Assembly (NCBI GenBank): GCA_030340625.1
Contig: JAOPHQ010001793.1
Span: forward strand, 27,032 to 91,031
Source of the DNA: Merluccius polli
Taxonomy: Eukaryota > Chordata > Actinopteri > Gadiformes > Merlucciidae
DNA: 64,000 nucleotides
Direction: 5' to 3'
The notes beneath the pieces were generated by a model. The model searched no databases. It was not told where the DNA came from and saw nothing but the letters and a program-made list of their open reading frames with translations. Shown piece after piece: positions 1-54,900 of the stretch. Within the stretch, counting starts at the first letter, position 1. Every line of letters begins with the position of its first letter. A program made the translations under genes and the position numbers.

Positions 1-870
1 AGAGTGGGGGGGACATATTATGACATATTATATTATGGTGACGCCCATGTATGAAACCCATTAACACCCTAACCCTAATATCAAACCTTAACCCTAATAT
101 GAAACCCATTAACATTAGGGTAATTGGTAGTTAGTTTTTCTTGAATAACTTTTCTTCTGAAGGTCGTAAAGACTCAGAGCCGATGTCTGCCCCATGGTTT
201 ATGTGGAAGCCGAACACGCCAGTCTTGGTCCTGAGTCATTGCGACCTTCCGTTCTGAAACCCTAACCCTAATATCAAACCTTAACCCTAATATGAAACCC
301 ATTAACATTAGGGTAAGTGGTAGTTAGTTTTTCTTGAATAACTTTTCTTCTGAAGGTCGTAAAGACTCAGAGCCGATGTCTGCCCCATGGTTTATGGGGA
401 AGCCGAACACGCCAGTCTTGGTCCTGAGTCATTGCGACCTTCCGTTCTGAAACCCTAACCCTAATATCAAACCTTAACCCTAATATGAAACCCATTAACA
501 TTAGGGTAAGTGGTAGTTAGTTTTTCTTGAATAACTTTTCTTCTGAAGGTCGTAAAGACTCAGAGCCGATGTCTACCCCATGTTTTATGGGAAAGCCGAA
601 CACGCCAGTCTTAGTCCTGAGTCATTGTGAGTGACCTTCCGTTCTGAAACCCTAACCCTAATATCAAACCTTAACCCTAATATGAAACCCATTAACATTA
701 GGGTAAGTGGTAGTTAGTTTTTCTTGAATAACTTTTTTTCTGAAGGTCGTAAAGACTCAGAGCCGATGTCTGCCACATGGTTTATGGGGAAGCCGAACAC
801 ACCAGTCTTGGTCCTGAGTCATTGCGAACTTCCGTTCTGAAACCCTAACCCTAATATCAAACCTTAACCC
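1..870. repeat. 193-bp tandem satellite with telomere-like blocks
   Basis: About 4.3 copies of one unit. The landmark aggtcgtaaagactcag recurs at about 161, 354, 547 and 744, giving periods of 193, 193 and 197; the last copy gains 4 bp. Each unit contains two or three CCCTAA-type telomere-like hexamers with degenerate spacers, and one TTAGGG-type motif on the same strand. Each unit also holds an imperfect inverted repeat: gaaggtcgtaaagactcag pairs with ctgagtcattgcgaccttc about 60 bp downstream. The array starts before the window. No coding potential is seen. Confidence 0.9.
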
Positions 871-872
871 TA

Positions 873-903
<31 letters not shown>

Positions 904-913
904 TGTATGTATG

Positions 914-942
<29 letters not shown>
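873..942. repeat. (TATG)n tetranucleotide microsatellite
   Basis: About 17 copies of gtat/tatg directly follow the last satellite unit and truncate it. Between here and the rdh exon at 1571 I see only AT-rich unique-looking sequence. Confidence 0.95.
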
Positions 943-944
<2 letters not shown>

Positions 945-1570
945 TACAATAAAGATACTGCCAAGTATGTTTTTCTTAGGCCCCATTGCTCAGTAAAATA
1001 ATGATGATTGTAGGTATTTGTGTGTTTGTGTTATGTGTGTCTGCTCCTGTGCATGTCTGAGACCACTCTGTATAATAATAACAGAAGGCCCCCCCTTAAA
1101 AGGTGCTGTTGGTAAGATGTATGAGCTTTTTTGATTTATTGAGTGGACATAGTCCATGTCCACATTGGACATAGCTTTTCTAAAAGTGGGAGAGTTTGTC
1201 ACGGTGGCTATCCGTCAAAAACCAAAAGTAGCTGTCAATCACTGTGCTATGAGTTACAGTTGACAATAGAGCAATGTAATTGGACAAAATACTTGTCAGT
1301 TTAATGGTAGTGCAGACATGTGTCATTATATGTAATACAGCTGTATACCAGAAGAAAGCACAAATACACTTTTTTGGGTGCAAATATATGAAAAAATACC
1401 TACATTGAATAATTGCATTATTTTGGTCTATATTGTGGTGTTGAAGTAATTCAACTATAGATAACCCAATTTGGACCTAGCAGAGCTCATTTTTCCTCCT
1501 TTAATTGAGGATTATATAGGCCAAATTGAACAAATTGAATATCTTCATGCTATGTTCACCACCACCACAG

Positions 1571-2373
1571 GCAGTGGAGTAACAGTCTACGCCGTGCACC
1601 CAGGAATTGTGCGCACAGAGATCAAGAGGCATATGAATCTGGCTCTGCTCATCTCCTGGAAGATAGTACGACCGTTCACCAAAACCATCGAGCAGGGAGC
1701 CCAGACGTCCATCTACTGCACTGTGGAGCCTGACATCCAAAGTGGTGGATACTACTGGTGAATATCATTGTTGGAACTTTTCTTTTAAGCAGACTTGGTT
1801 AAACCCAATACAATTAGGGGGGTGAGACCCGGTGCACATCCGTTACTGTGTGGTTCATGTGACCCCAACTTTTTAAATGTTTGTGCACCTGCTTCCACGC
1901 ACATATTGTTTTAACCCAACCAACATATGCCTGTATTATAATACAATAATACAATCATTAGTCTGTATAAACGGGGCCTTTATTAGGGCTTATATACCCT
2001 TTCAATTAGTTTTTATCAAAAATGTACCATTAAATATTTATGTAGCATATGTCTTTGGTTGGGTAGGAAACACTGCCCTAACCCCTCAATACCATGGCAT
2101 AGGTAGCCAAACTCTTTCATTCGCTAACAAAATAGTCTTCAACCCATTTCAACATAACCGTTTGTGACCTAATACAGAAACCCATCTCTAATAGTTGAAC
2201 TAACATTTGACCAAAACAAGGGAAACTCATTTGTAAACTCTCCTACCTTTTTTTTCTACAGTGACTGCAAATTGTCCAGCTGTAGCCGTGCAGCAAAAGA
2301 TGACGACATGGCTGAGAAGCTGTGGGCACTCAGCTGCCAGATGCTGGGCATCACCTGGGAGGAACTGTACTGA
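1571..2373 (+). CDS. Retinol dehydrogenase 12-like, last two exons (5' part missing)
   Basis: A short-chain dehydrogenase/reductase of the RDH11/12/13 group, which reduce retinal or other aldehydes with NADPH at the ER. Penultimate exon 1571-1757 follows an accacag acceptor and ends at a gtgaat donor. Last exon 2262-2373 follows ttctacag and ends in TGA. The joined frame reads VTVYAVHPGIVRTEI, then IEQGAQTSIYCTVEP, then YYCDCK and a terminal MLGITWEELY. VHPG[IV]VRTE and the EGAQTS segment are typical of the C-terminal half of RDH12-type enzymes. The Rossmann fold and the YxxxK catalytic exons are absent. They should lie left of the window, beyond the satellite. A possible attaaa poly(A) signal is at 2617. 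The exact paralogue is not resolved. Confidence 0.85.
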
Positions 2374-3357
2374 GTAACTGAGTTGGAGAGGGGATCCTCT
2401 GCATGTTCATCAGCTAGGAGAAGAGAGATACGAGTGATCAACACGGCAATCACCCTTGTGGTTGATTCATCATCCATGGGTCATGAATGTAATACACAAT
2501 CATTTAAAGCGTTCTTATTTTCTAACAAAACAACTTACAATCTTACCATATATTTACATGTGAAATTTACTGAAAAGTATCAAAAGTTGTATTAGCCGTA
2601 TTAGTTGTATTATCACATTAAACAACATTTTCAACATACAACTTAAATTCCTTACTTTGAACCTTACTACGTCTGAATTTGGACACACTACTAGTGAGTT
2701 TCAACTGAGTTTCAGACAATATTTCACCTTGAATGGCATCAGGTTGCTCTGGTTCGTCTAATGCTCCAGGTTTCAACAGTGGTTCCCAACATCTGACTTT
2801 AGCTGTACCGTTAAATAGTCATCAAGACATTTTGCGGACCACCACATATGCAAACGATTAAAAAAGATAGATAAATACACAGTGGCTGAGCAAAGAGTAA
2901 CGGCCCCTTCATACACAATTACTGCAAGAAGGCCATGGCCAGTGGGAAACAGTGGTTAGAAAAAGTCAGCAACGCTGCTGACGCTTGTGTGTTTATTTTG
3001 CAAACACAAATTAACAGAAAACATCCATGGAAAACATTACAATGGAAAACATATGATGGAATGCACAAAGCAAAGCACACTACTTTTGAGCCAATATAGT
3101 ATAGCTATAATACTATTTTTCTGAACAATATTTATAATATAATTATTTTCAATGATCTATGTTATTTTTTCTATTATTGTAAATGTGTCTATTTCAAGAA
3201 TAAAATCTAACGTATATGCTCGTGTACTGGTACCACAGGTTGAGAAACCATGGATTGGAGAAAGTAGAATTTATGGAGCAACGGTGCCATCTAGTGGAGT
3301 TTCTCACCTATTGATCCTGCAGCCCCCATGTTCATTTAGATTAGCACAAAACAACAA

Positions 3358-3456
<99 letters not shown>

Positions 3457-3530
3457 GTTATTTCCATGTGGGCAACAACAGCCATATACACATAGCAGGT
3501 CATAAAACCATAGCATAAAACAGGGAACAA
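2374..3530. other. rdh 3' UTR and intergenic DNA
   Basis: AT-rich sequence with a probable rdh 3' UTR up to about 2640. No exon-like reading frame was seen. The stretch 3361-3453 is a (TA)n tract of about 46 dinucleotides, so small ORFs across it are spurious. Confidence 0.7.
3361..3453. repeat. (TA)n microsatellite
   Basis: Uninterrupted alternating TA for about 93 bp, upstream of the sec61g promoter region. Confidence 0.97.
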
Positions 3531-3690
3531 GCGACACGTGTGCGGTCTCGTTTGCGTCATGAATGGGGGCGTGGCCACAGGATACGCTAAATTGCGCACG
3601 CGCAAGTCAACGTCAGCGTTTGACATTAAACATACGTGGCTTTACTGGTACACACAGACCGTCAGCACCATCCACCGAGAAGGTATCTAA
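3530..3690 (+). promoter_or_regulatory. Probable sec61g promoter with an NRF1-type site
   Basis: A local CpG-rich island lies in otherwise AT-rich DNA about 350-480 bp upstream of the sec61g ATG. The palindromic tgcgcacgcgca at 3593-3604 matches the NRF1 consensus, which is common in housekeeping promoters. A likely noncoding first exon ends near 3680 at a gtatct donor and joins the acceptor tttag at 3981-3985. The transcription start is not visible; this is inference. Confidence 0.55.
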
Positions 3691-4013
3691 CCGCGTCGCT
3701 GCAATAAGTATTTCCTATTTGTTTTCAAGGCCTTTGCTTGTGTTGCGTGTTTAGTCATATTTATTATAGCCTACCACGTAACATTTAAAAAGAACAGCTA
3801 ATAGACGCATTTGGGACACGGTGCAACACTGCTAGCTAGCTAAATTGGGATTGTATGTGTAAACATAGTAGCCGTGTCTAAAGGACTAACCCAGTCTTGA
3901 TAATGTCGTGTGTAATACCCGTGTAATGATTGAAATACTGAAACGGCGTCTGTGTTTTAACTGCAATTGACCATTCGCCCTTTAGCCAGAAGCCCTGAAG
4001 CAGTACCTCCAAG

Positions 4014-7212
<3,199 letters not shown>

Positions 7213-7296
7213 ATTGATGAGCCTGACCAGTGTACTCGTCAACTTGCTGACCAGCTGTCTGGAAGTGGACCACAGGATAAAACTGCCCTATTGGTC

Positions 7297-7319
7297 CCCC
7301 CCCCCCCCCCCCCCCCCCT
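7297..7319. repeat. Poly(C) run in sec61g 3' UTR
   Basis: An uninterrupted run of about 22 C lies just after the sec61g stop codon. Shorter C runs are at about 8109-8124. Such runs often have uncertain length in assemblies. Confidence 0.9.
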
Positions 7320-7385
7320 CCCCATACTCTACGCATCACAAATTGTTGCTTTAGTCCTGTCCACACACTTTGGCTTGTAAATAAA

Positions 7386-8169
7386 CATACCTTTTTTTAA
7401 ATTTGGCCTTATTCATTTAACATTATGGTAGAATGGTAATGTAAATGCAGCAACTAATATGATCATGAATTTCTTCTCATAAATATGGCCAAGGGTCATA
7501 GAACCATGTCACTGTGTTAAGGGAACCTATTGGCTCTACCTATTGATCTTATAACAAATTCCAGGTGTAGTTAAATGACCCAGGCCTGTTGACTGTTGAG
7601 CTAGGAAGCATACTTTATTAAATAGTATTTTTATTGTTCGGATGTCAAAATATATGCTATTTTGTGTGCATAAAGAAGACTCCATGTTTCCTAACTGTTA
7701 AAACTATTTCAGCTTCAGATATTGTGCAATATTCAATCTTGAATACTCTAGATTTTGTTGTTTCATCTTTAGCATGCGCCCAGAGAGATGTACACAGAAG
7801 TATAGAGTCAAACATAAAAGGTAGATGACTCACTAAAGCTCAGGCTAATTTAAATCATATGCTCATTCACTATAATGTACGATTATAATCCGGCTAATTG
7901 ACACATCCGTTCTTGCTGAAGGATCCCCATCTCCCTCTCTCTATCCTAAACCATTAAACATCCCTAACCCACCCGGATCGTCCCCCCTATGTGCCTCCTT
8001 GGGGTGAGGTGGCGTCTGCAGATCTTCAATTCGCAGTTGGTTACATGGGTGCGTTAGACGGACCGCACCACTAGAAGAAATAGAGGGGTGGAGCAAACCA
8101 GTAACAACACCCCCCCCCCCCCCCGTGTCGTTTTATGAGGCAGGTTCATCTCAATCCCAGTTGGGCTAG
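7386..8169. other. Intergenic region between sec61g and cntnap2
   Basis: AT-rich sequence without exon-like frames. From about 7900 it becomes more GC-rich towards the cntnap2 promoter. Confidence 0.6.
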
Positions 8170-8425
8170 GTTACCTGACGATGCCGTTTGGCCAAAGGGA
8201 ACGAGGGGACTCACGTTTTATTTGTGTTTCGGAGGCGGACGGCGGACGGGTCCACGTGTGCGGCTGTTGCAGGTCGGAGCGGTAGAGAGAGGGGGGAGAC
8301 GGGAGCTGATTGCGCAGGGAAACCGAAGAGGAGGGCGGACCGGAGCTTATTGTTTTCATCACGGTGCTAGCGCTCTGTTCCCCGATGTTAGCCCATGCAA
8401 GGAAACGCGCGTCCGTCTGAAACAT
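8170..8425 (+). promoter_or_regulatory. CpG-rich probable cntnap2 promoter/5' UTR
   Basis: A GC- and CpG-rich block lies directly upstream of the cntnap2 start, while flanking DNA is AT-rich. A pyrimidine tract ending tttgcag at 8521-8530 just before the ATG resembles an acceptor, so a noncoding first exon inside this block is possible. The transcription start is not visible. Confidence 0.45.
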
Positions 8426-8544
8426 TGATTCATAGGCCAGCCAGCCAGCCAGCCATTTTTTTTTTTTTACCCCAACGGGAATACTACATTTTTGGGTCCC
8501 GTTATTACCGACCCGCACGTTTTTTTGCAGGCATACGGTCCAAG

Positions 8545-37257
<28,713 letters not shown>

Positions 37258-37808
37258 CGTCTGTTTCTGTCCGTCAGGAGAGGAGGTTGTAGGATCCTTT
37301 CAACAAGACCAGTGACTACCATGGACTTACCGCCTGGATGTGTGGAGTGATTTATCAAACAACAAAACAACAACTGTCAACTGGTGGCTTTTTATTTGTT
37401 ACTTGACATAAGGCGCAGCAGTGGCATGAGATTAGGCGTGCGTCTTTCTACATCCTATTTATCTCAAACATACATCAGAGCCTTTGGATGTTCAAGAGGA
37501 GCACACGTTTGGTGGCTTCCTCCCATAACAAGTCCCGGATGTTTGATGATGTGGATTATAGCAAGTGAATTATGGGTAAATGAGTTTTATCATTTGTTTT
37601 ATACTATATATGTTAGTGTTTTTAAGGTTGCGGCTATTATTTCATTTTTGTATTAGTTATTTCTTATTTGCTATTTATGTTTTTTGTTTTTCATATTTAT
37701 TAATTAATGCCATGCCAATGATTTTTCATAGATTTGCTATTCAGTTTTTTCATTACTTAATGCCTTTTTTGACAACCTTAATGTGCGTGTGTGTGTATGT
37801 GTGTGTGT

Positions 37809-37906
<98 letters not shown>

Positions 37907-40012
37907 AACAGCAGCAAGAAAAGCATACATTTCTTAACAGTGTTCTTTGGACGAAGAACGGAACTACAGTTAGTATTTCATTTTTTGATTTTTTGCATTT
38001 CCATAACGCCTGGCAAAGTGTCTTAATGAATAATGAGCTTTGATTGTATGTAGATACGTTCAATGTTTGCATCTTTTTTAAACACACACTATGTATTCTA
38101 CAATGTTTCTTTTTGTTTTATGTTTTTTGTTGCCAAATTCAAGAGTTGGATTTTTTGAGAATAACACTGATCAAGAACGTCTCTTTGGTCCATCAAAATG
38201 CTTTGAGCCTTCATCGGTGAGGGAAGAATAAATCAGTAACTGTTAGTAGCAATATCTGTTCAAATGCACTGTGAAGTGGGCAAAAACACGAACGCATTCA
38301 TGAACCCTACAATTACAGTAGAGATCAATTGTTTTACGTATTTTCTTCTGTCTGTGGAATACGATTTTCAAATTGCTTACATCTCATCATAATTACAAAG
38401 AGATGTAGTTTATATGTCATAATTGGGGACGTTTTCAAAACACACGTTCTTCAGTGCCCCATCCCTGAATGGTCGGCCAATTTTTGATTGACAGGTGGAC
38501 TGTGTTGAAATGTCTGAATTCCCATTTTGGTTTTAAAATGCAAATGAATGAAACTCGTTGTATGCTTGTAACTCATGTAGAAAAACCAACCTTACAATGT
38601 AGGACACATTGACATGTGATTGTATTTTGTGTATATCTCATTGCACCAAGTCTTTTTGTTTTTCTCTCCACGCAAGTGAGTACATTGGCATGCTGTTAGG
38701 CAGATGACACATTTTTCACCAGTTTTTTTTTTGTGTTTCTTCATCCACACAATGTTGTTTATTACAAACGCACCACACATTTCTTTTTTACAATCTTTTG
38801 GATATCACTGATCATATTTAGATGCATGCAAAACATGCCTTATATAATATAATACACTTGGGCCAATACCCTGGTTGTAACTGATGTAGTGGTTGGTCGC
38901 TGGCGCGTTAGACGAACACAGGCTATTGCAGTTGCTGTTTCTGAAACGGCAGTTGTGTTTTGTGTTTGTGGTGTCGTTCTGGTGGTGAGAGTTTAGTGAT
39001 GGGTTGCTTTAAAATCATACACACACTAGATGTTGTTATTTTCTATTGCACAGCATTTTATTGTCTCACTGTCATGGAAGCATTTGATGGTAGTTTTTAA
39101 AGGAGAACGTTGTAAACAAAAACGACTTAGCCTAGACTAAGGTGAACAACACCTGGAGGATCAGAAATAAAGCATTACACAAACATGTCAGGATTTCAGG
39201 TTACATTTTTGGGGGATAAAATGACAACACAACTGGTCTTGTGTCATGTCTGAAATACATTGTTTTTCCCTTTCTGCAAATCAACTTTCGGTGTTAGCTT
39301 ATGAGTTAATTTGTCAATATGTTGTGAAACTGAAACAATATTACACATTTACTGTTTTTTTTTTTTTTACTTTTTCATTAAGTAGAAGAGGAATTGTGAT
39401 TCTCAAACAGAAAAAAATACTTCTGTTTTTGCCTATTTTCCCCATACATCGCTAACATGTGGCTTAAAGATGGTCGGCCATCTGGAAAAGCCAACCCTTC
39501 TGATAAAAAGCAAACTGTAAATGCACCTTAGTCACTCACTTTCTGCACACTGCAATATGTAGACCACATATGTTAACATAGTATAGGCCACCCATACTGA
39601 TCTCTAAATGTGCTCTCTGTTCGTCTGGTGTCGTTATGTGGAGGCTGACAAGATTTCTGAAGCAGATTTTTGTGTTGGTTTGATGGTTTGTTATGGTTGC
39701 CGAGGCAACCATGCCCTGCCTCGGCATGATGCAATGTACTGACCTCATCTTTCTGACACAACATTTTTAAATACATATATGTCTAAACCTACTTCTAAAC
39801 AACTTTTTACTTTCCCTACATTGATTCCGTGGTATTTTGAAAGGTTTTCTCTCAACATATTTCAATGCAATTAGAATTCATATTTTTCAAAAGCATTTGC
39901 TGTTATACTAACTAAACTAAAATGGTCTCTCTGAAGTGGCTTGTCATGTTATCTGCTGTTACTTGGTTTTTAACAACTCTTACTCGCAAATAAACAAGCC
40001 TTGCCATATTGT
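37258..40012 (+). other. cntnap2: cntnap2 3' UTR with several poly(A) signals
   Basis: About 2.7 kb without convincing ORFs. aataaa hexamers are at 38227-38232, 39166-39171 and 39989-39994. The last is followed by the GU-rich ttgtgtatgttg and is the most likely end. A (GT)n block of about 120 bp lies at 37783-37902. The end point is inferred. Confidence 0.65.
37783..37902. repeat. (GT)n microsatellite in cntnap2 3' UTR
   Basis: About 55 GT units with three TATG interruptions. In the mRNA this would be a long (GU)n tract. Confidence 0.95.
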
Positions 40013-40067
40013 GTATGTTGATCCTTATGAACACAAACTTCTGACAGCACATCATAAAAAAAAACAT

Positions 40068-40073
40068 TTTATT
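40068..40073 (-). terminator. tgs1: tgs1 poly(A) signal
   Basis: tttatt on + reads aataaa on -, about 95 bp after the tgs1 stop codon. The last cntnap2 signal on + is only about 75 bp away. Confidence 0.7.
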
Positions 40074-40168
40074 TGTTGACATTATAAATCAAATACATAA
40101 TTAAAAAAAATAACAATGACATAATAACATTTGTTAAAAATAACATCCTAAAAGAACACAGGGTTTTA

Positions 40169-50712
<10,544 letters not shown>

Positions 50713-51068
50713 GGTGATGCTGCTAACGTGACCGAGATGAGCCCACGAGTGTTACAGTCAGCTGTGTCGTTCACCCATGAACCCTGAATAATGAGTCCGC
50801 GGTTATCCCGACCGGACGTCTGCTTCCACTCAGCGCAGGCTGATAATAAACAAACACTGTGCATGTAGATATATAAATATATATAAAAAGTGTACGTTTC
50901 AGGTTTGACCAGAACGTAAACACGTTATCCGTTCGCGAGAATGACCGGACTTCCGGGTGAGTTCCGGGAGGAGTGTTACAGCGGGAAGGGTCCGGGTCGC
51001 CCAGTTGACTGCTGCTCCTGTCATTTCTACCTGGCAGCGGATGATTCAAACTAAGTATTCTTAAACAG
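50713..51068. promoter_or_regulatory. Bidirectional promoter interval, tgs1 and tmem68
   Basis: The tgs1 ATG (50712, -) and a probable tmem68 noncoding first exon ending at 51068 (aaacag|gtaggc) lie head-to-head about 350 bp apart. The interval is CpG-rich for this window (for example ttccgttcgcgagaatgaccggacttccgg). The cttccggg and ttccgg motifs are ETS-like. TGS1 and TMEM68 are also head-to-head neighbours in human. Confidence 0.65.
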
Positions 51069-51821
51069 GTAGGCGGCCGGAGTTTCTGTCCATATATACA
51101 TTCAGCAAAGGAAATACACGATGCCCTGTGCTAAATGCTATTGTTCACCCGGCTGAACATAATGTAGGGATTGGTGTTATAACCATTTGATGTTGAAAGT
51201 GTCACAGTAATGTTAGCCCGAGGTTACTGTCCAATGACTTGAATGTGTTGTCGATCGATTACGTTTATATTCAAGACCTGTCACTCGCCGTATTCATTAT
51301 TCCATGAATTCATTTATTTTTGTTTTATTAAGTAGGTTTGTTATTGTACTCATACTTAGCTAGTTAGTGGAGCCCAAATTGTTAATATGGCCACGTCCTA
51401 AATTATGTTGGTTGTTATTTTACTGGTATTTGTCCAGTGATCCCGCTAAAACCCGAGATGCTGGCAGTATTATTAACACAGTGTTGCAAACAGCTTTAAA
51501 ATATTATAGTTGTAAGCCTTGTTGACAAGATACAAATGTTATACACATTATACGTTGAATGTGTTTGTTTAGCATTAGCAATCGCATGTCATTTACTTCT
51601 TTTGCATTTGATTTGATCTGCATTGAATTCAACTCAAAATATGTACACTACTTCATACTTTAACATCTATCAATATGCAATGTAATGTAAACAACTACAA
51701 ACAAGAACATGTTTCAGGCAAAAGTAGTTCACTGAGCACATCATATCATGTTGTGTTGTGTCACTAGGGTCAGCCTGCACTGAGCTCTCTGACGGGTCTG
51801 GTCGCTGGCTAGGATACCAGG

Positions 51822-51880
51822 ATGTCAGATGTTGGGAACCAGTCCTGCCTGTCCACAGCAGAGAATTACACCTCCTTCCT

Positions 51881-51953
<73 letters not shown>

Positions 51954-54900
51954 CAGCGTCTCTGATTAGAATAATGAAAAAATATGCCCTACAGCTAAAG
52001 CTGCTGAAGTCTGAACTAACCTAGCCTGTACCTGAGCATTTCCCCAGCACTCATCTGCTCTGATCAGGGTTTTTGGGCCGATCGCTGGAAGCAGTATCTA
52101 TTTGAAGCCTTCTTTTTATCGTTATTTATTTATTTAACCTACCAACAGTGTATATTAAAGGGGCAGTGAATAGACCCTGAATAGTTTTTTTTTTAAATGT
52201 GGTAATATGTTTTAGTTGATCTTCGTAATCTATGCCATTTTGTCACCGTTACTAGAAATAAGACCGTCATTTAGAGAAAACAGGTCAGGTAAAAATCCTA
52301 TGTTTTTGCCAGTCTTCGCCAACCAGTTTGTGGACGTTTTACGTGGAGGTGTGTCTCAGACACGTACAACACCACGGTGTGTGTGGCGCATTTCATACAC
52401 GTCATCGCTCATTATAACGCTCATACACAGCGATGGTGCTGGCTTAAATAAAAGTGTCACAAAGTTGGAATGGGTCGTAACCATGGGGATAACCCCCCCC
52501 CTCCTGTCTAGAACCCTTGTTGGCAACATGCGCAACATATTCAACAGACTGGTGAAGCCATTTTTGAGGCGCGTAGAAAAATTGTCTTGTGTGTTTTGCA
52601 TCATCTGATCGTTTTGGTGTTTTTGGTGCTATGTTTTTATTGTGATCTTTGATGGGAATCATAATGATGTGATGTTTCTCCTCCCAGGTGTGTGTGCTCC
52701 ATGCATGGGAGGAGTGGGCAGGGCTGGGCAAGGCGGAGGATTACCTCAGTGTCATGGAGTACCTGCTGTGGGTCTTCACTCCTCTGGCTGTGGTCTTCAT
52801 CCTGCCCTTCCTCATCGTCATCCTCCTCTACCTCTCCATACTCTTTCTTCATGTCTACAAGGTACACACTCTGCATGGAGGGTTTTTAGAGAATCATTAT
52901 CCTGTGTGAGAGTTTTGTTTTTAATTATACGTCCTACACTTTACGTTGTCCAGCTCAAACAGATGCATAGCAATGAACAGATCATACTGTAAAAGTCTGT
53001 CCACACTTTTTGTTTCAGTTTTACATTTATGGCAGTTTTGTCAACTAGCAAAATTATATGTATACAGTAAGTATTCTAACTATTATAAATATTATAAATA
53101 TTATGATTATTATTATGATTATTATGATTATTATTAGTATTATTATTATTCACAGATTATTTGAACTAGGCAGTGTACCTTTCCAGGGGCGTTTCTAGGA
53201 TTAGAGGTCATTCGGGGCTAAGCTTGGACCTGTAGGGGGGTCCGAGGGGATCCTCCCTCCCACAATTTTTTTTAAAACATGTACTTCATGTGTTAATCAT
53301 TGAATAATTGAAATGTGTACCTCAACTATTGTGTACTTTACAGATTAACTATGAATTGTGATGTTAAAACATTAGTAGTCTTAAGTAATTAGTATTAGTA
53401 TTGAGTAGCAGAATACATCACAACTGCTATCGCTAAACATGTATTGACATGCTACAGTTCCAGACTAAAGAAAAACTGTTAAATGTATTTATGGTAACAT
53501 TAGTTTGGTGGAATATTTCATTTTCTGTCACACACACACAATTTTCAGATACAGTTCATGCAATGTATTGCAATGACGAGCCCTGTAACTGGTGCGTCCT
53601 CTCCCTCGCGCTTAAACAATATGGTAGTGTGTAAAAAAAAGTAGTGTGAGGTAGATCTGCTGCTTGAATGACACACAGAGGACCCAAAATGTACTTGTGT
53701 TTTTCATCTATCATATTATTTTCGCGGGCTTTAATGTATGATTGTAATGACAGATGAATAGATCCGGGGCTATTTTTTAATTGTGCTTATTTTTATTTAA
53801 AAAATAATAATTTCATAAGACATCGGGGGCTGTAGCCCCGAAAGCCCAGGCCTAACGACGCCCATGTACCTTTCCTAATTATTCTAATGATCCACAAATA
53901 AAATATCAATGCTTAGATTAGATTAGATTAGATTCAACTTTATTGTCATTACACATGTATAAATACAGGGCAACGAAATGCAGTTTAGTGTCTAATCAGA
54001 AGTGCAAAGAGCAGCAAGTGCAATAAATAAATAAATACGTACAGTATGTGCAAAAATACGTATATACAGTGTGAGCAATATATAGGAGAGCAAGTGCAAT
54101 AAAGTAAATACGTACAGTATGTGCAAAAATACTTATATACAGTGTGAGCATGCTGTTTCCCTCTGGGGGAAAACCAGGTACGTGCGTACCAGGCTCCCGT
54201 GTTTACATTGCAATTAGGAAACCTGGAAATGCCGGTAACCAGGTTACAGCCAGGTTCTGTGCGCATGTAAATGTGATGATTGTTGTTTTAAAAATGAGTA
54301 CAGTCACAGGAAAACAGAAACTACCAATTCTTAATCCTGTTGCTATGACACTCCTGAATGAGAATCTCTTGCTTTGTCCCGCAGAGGAAGAACCAGCTGA
54401 AGGAGGCGTACTGTAACAACCTGTGGGACGGAGCCAGAAAGACCCTGGCTACTCTCTGGGACGGCCATGGAGCCATATGGCATGGTAAGGGTCATAAGCA
54501 CAGTGGGATTGGCAATGGAATGCTGGCTTGGTTTTCAGTTATCTCTCAACACTGTGAAATGATATGCATGTATTAATACGTGGACGAACCGCAATGTTCG
54601 CAATTTGGCAATTTATTTTATTATTTGTTTTATATGTATTACATTTATATATAAACTGTGTGGGTGTGGGCACGTGTGTGTGCATTTGTGGTCATTAGTG
54701 ATGCTATTGAGTATCTTGATAGTAGCTACTTGTCCTCAGCCGACCTCATAGTCAGTTGCACAACGGAAGCATACATCAAACGCAACAAACAAACAAACAG
54801 ACAAATTAACTAGAGAAAACACAACAGCAAGAACGCCAACAAAGATGCCACTCAAGTAACGTAGCAGAGGGTATTAAGGGAATTTAAAACACTGTTCCAT

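Noticed and set aside
1471..1570. Upstream extension of the rdh exon
   Set aside because: The open frame before 1571 does not match the RDH family, and an accacag acceptor precedes GCAGTGGAGT, where the conserved sequence begins.
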